Assembly (NCBI GenBank): GCA_900549375.1
Contig: URNY01000053.1
Location: 1-15,301 of the forward strand
Origin: an uncultured Bacteroidales bacterium
GTDB taxonomy: Bacteria; Bacteroidota; Bacteroidia; Bacteroidales; Muribaculaceae
Length of the DNA: 15,301 nt
Direction of reading: 5' to 3'
The notes under the pieces were generated by a model, which saw nothing but the letters and a program-made list of their open reading frames with translations, was not told the DNA's origin and did not search any database. The position numbers were made by a program, and so were the translations under genes. Of this stretch, positions 14,151 to 15,301 are shown piece after piece (positions within the stretch are counted from its first letter, which is position 1; the number at the start of each line of letters is the position of its first letter).

Positions 14151-15301
14151 TCGACTATGCTTTCGACATAATCGACGGCATAGTGGCCTGCTTCACGATG
14201 AATCTGTCGTGGGACTATCTGGTTACGACCTATTGGTTCCTTATTTTCATCGAGTTCCCGCGCTATTACCTCACCGATATCCTTGCCGCCGCCCGCTATG
14301 GAGTGACATGGCAGAGCCGCCGACGCCGCGAGGAGGAGGCGCGGCGCGCCCTCTTCACAGAGCGCCCGCTCGTCACTATCCTCGCGCCTGGCAAGAACGA
14401 GGGGAAGAACCTCTATCATCTGCTCGAGACGCTGCGCGAACAGACCTATAACAATCTGGAGATCATCATTGTCGACGATGGATCGGACGATGCCACGCCG
14501 CTCATCTGCGCCGACCTGCAGCGGGCCGGACTGATTGCGCACTTCTTCCGCATGACCGACCGCGGAGGAAAGGCCTCGGCCGCCAACTATGGACTGATGC
14601 ACGCCCGCGGGAAATATATCGTGCATATCGACGCCGACAGCTCGCTCGACCGCGATGCCATCGAGGAGATTCTCCTCCCCTTCTATATGGACCGCAACGT
14701 CAGGGGCGTGGGTGGATGCATAAAGGTGCGCAACGCCGACGATTCGATGTGCGCCTCGATGCAGGCTCTCGAATATCTCCGAACTATCATGATCGGCCGC
14801 ATGGCCACCGATATGCTCGGTATCTTCCATATCATCTCGGGCGCTTTCGGCGCTTTCGAGACGGAAACTCTCCGCGAGATAGGCGGCTGGGACATAGGTC
14901 CGGGACTCGACGGCGACATCACCCAGAAGATACGCAAGGCAGGCTACAGGGTGCGCTTCGCCAACAAGGCGATATGCCTCACCAATGTGCCGGTGAAATG
15001 GGGCAAGCTCTTCAAGCAACGCCTCCGCTGGTCGAAGTCGCTGATTCGCTTCCGCCTCCGCAAGCACCGCGACATACTCCTCGGAAACCGCAACTTCTCG
15101 TTCATCAACCAGATCTCGAACCTCGACTGCCTGATTTTCGACTGCGTGTTCAACTATGTATGGGTGTTCTATATGATCACGCTCGTGCTGAGCAACACGG
15201 ACCGGATACTCGACGTGATAATAGTAGGGTGGCTGATACGCATGAGCTTCTCGGTGATTGCTTTCGTGATAATGCAGCTCATCTCCGAGCGCTCCCGGCA
15301 G
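14147..15301 (+). CDS. Membrane-bound family 2 glycosyltransferase, BcsA-like processive type (3' partial)
   Basis: The ATG overlaps the previous stop (ATGA at 14147-14150); 385 residues are visible and the frame is still open at the window end. An N-terminal hydrophobic segment (about 23-42, LVTTYWFLIFIEFPRYYL) precedes a GT-A domain: TILAPGKNEG, IIIVDDGSDD (DDG at 110-112), IDADS (DxD at 162-164), HIISGAFGAF, GLDGDIT (Asp255/Asp257) and QRLRW (291-295). Asp, DxD, catalytic Asp and Q-x-x-R-W together mark processive beta-glycan synthases such as cellulose, chitin, hyaluronan and PNAG synthases. The usual TED triplet is replaced by DGD. Two further membrane segments follow (about 328-348 and 355-379). 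It should polymerise a sugar chain from a nucleotide sugar and pass it across the inner membrane. The sugar cannot be read from the sequence, and any C-terminal PilZ domain is outside the window. Confidence 0.88.
   Translation, partial: MIDYAFDIIDGIVACFTMNLSWDYLVTTYWFLIFIEFPRYYLTDILAAARYGVTWQSRRRREEEARRALFTERPLVTILAPGKNEGKNLYHLLETLREQTYNNLEIIIVDDGSDDATPLICADLQRAGLIAHFFRMTDRGGKASAANYGLMHARGKYIVHIDADSSLDRDAIEEILLPFYMDRNVRGVGGCIKVRNADDSMCASMQALEYLRTIMIGRMATDMLGIFHIISGAFGAFETETLREIGGWDIGPGLDGDITQKIRKAGYRVRFANKAICLTNVPVKWGKLFKQRLRWSKSLIRFRLRKHRDILLGNRNFSFINQISNLDCLIFDCVFNYVWVFYMITLVLSNTDRILDVIIVGWLIRMSFSVIAFVIMQLISERSRQ

Overview
The window reads as chromosomal DNA of a gut-type Bacteroidales, possibly Muribaculaceae. 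The family level is an inference from GC-rich coding style together with gene content. The order-level case rests on four things: several Mfa/FimA-like fimbrial lipoproteins with Cys lipoboxes, a Bacteroidetes-type promoter (TTG, 20 nt, TAAATTTG), A-rich starts without clear Shine-Dalgarno sites, and FISUMP-like and Listeria-Bacteroides (InlB B-type) repeat domains. All convincing genes are on the + strand; the many long antisense reading frames are shadows of GC-rich genes.

Region 1 (1-3972) is the 3' part of a fimbrial-type surface protein operon. It holds a 5'-truncated fimbrillin-like protein with a lectin/FISUMP-like C-terminus, then a fimbrial-type lipoprotein split into two overlapping frames by what looks like a one-base shift in a C4 run (2802-2805).

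Region 2 (3973-9730) starts with a strong promoter and a long leader carrying four GGAAATATAT repeats. It encodes three surface lipoproteins: a beta-propeller protein with one InlB-type repeat and a Gly-rich tail (4228-5922), a fimbrillin-like protein with two InlB-type repeats (6076-7572), and a fimbrillin-like protein with a FISUMP-like C-terminus whose 3' half is strikingly AT-rich (7620-9671). Between the first two lies a 9-nt tandem repeat (AGCTANNNT) that also forms a long hairpin. The region ends at an 11-bp terminator-like hairpin. It looks like an adhesin or pilus-subunit locus with exchangeable tip domains.

Region 3 (9731-10047) is a noncoding gap holding two inverted copies of a 26-nt GTAG-headed palindromic unit, the arrangement of a REP/BIME element, with a third related hairpin between them.

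Region 4 (10048 to the window end) is a tight four-gene operon (gaps of 13 nt and 1 nt, then a 4-nt overlap). It encodes a TolC-like outer-membrane protein, an HlyD-like membrane-fusion protein, a multi-zinc-ribbon TackOD1-type protein flanked by degenerate receiver-like and GGDEF-like domains, and a membrane-bound family 2 glycosyltransferase with processive-synthase motifs that runs off the window. The most likely reading is a synthase-dependent exopolysaccharide production and export machine with its own cytoplasmic regulator. This is the best candidate for a poorly described system here.
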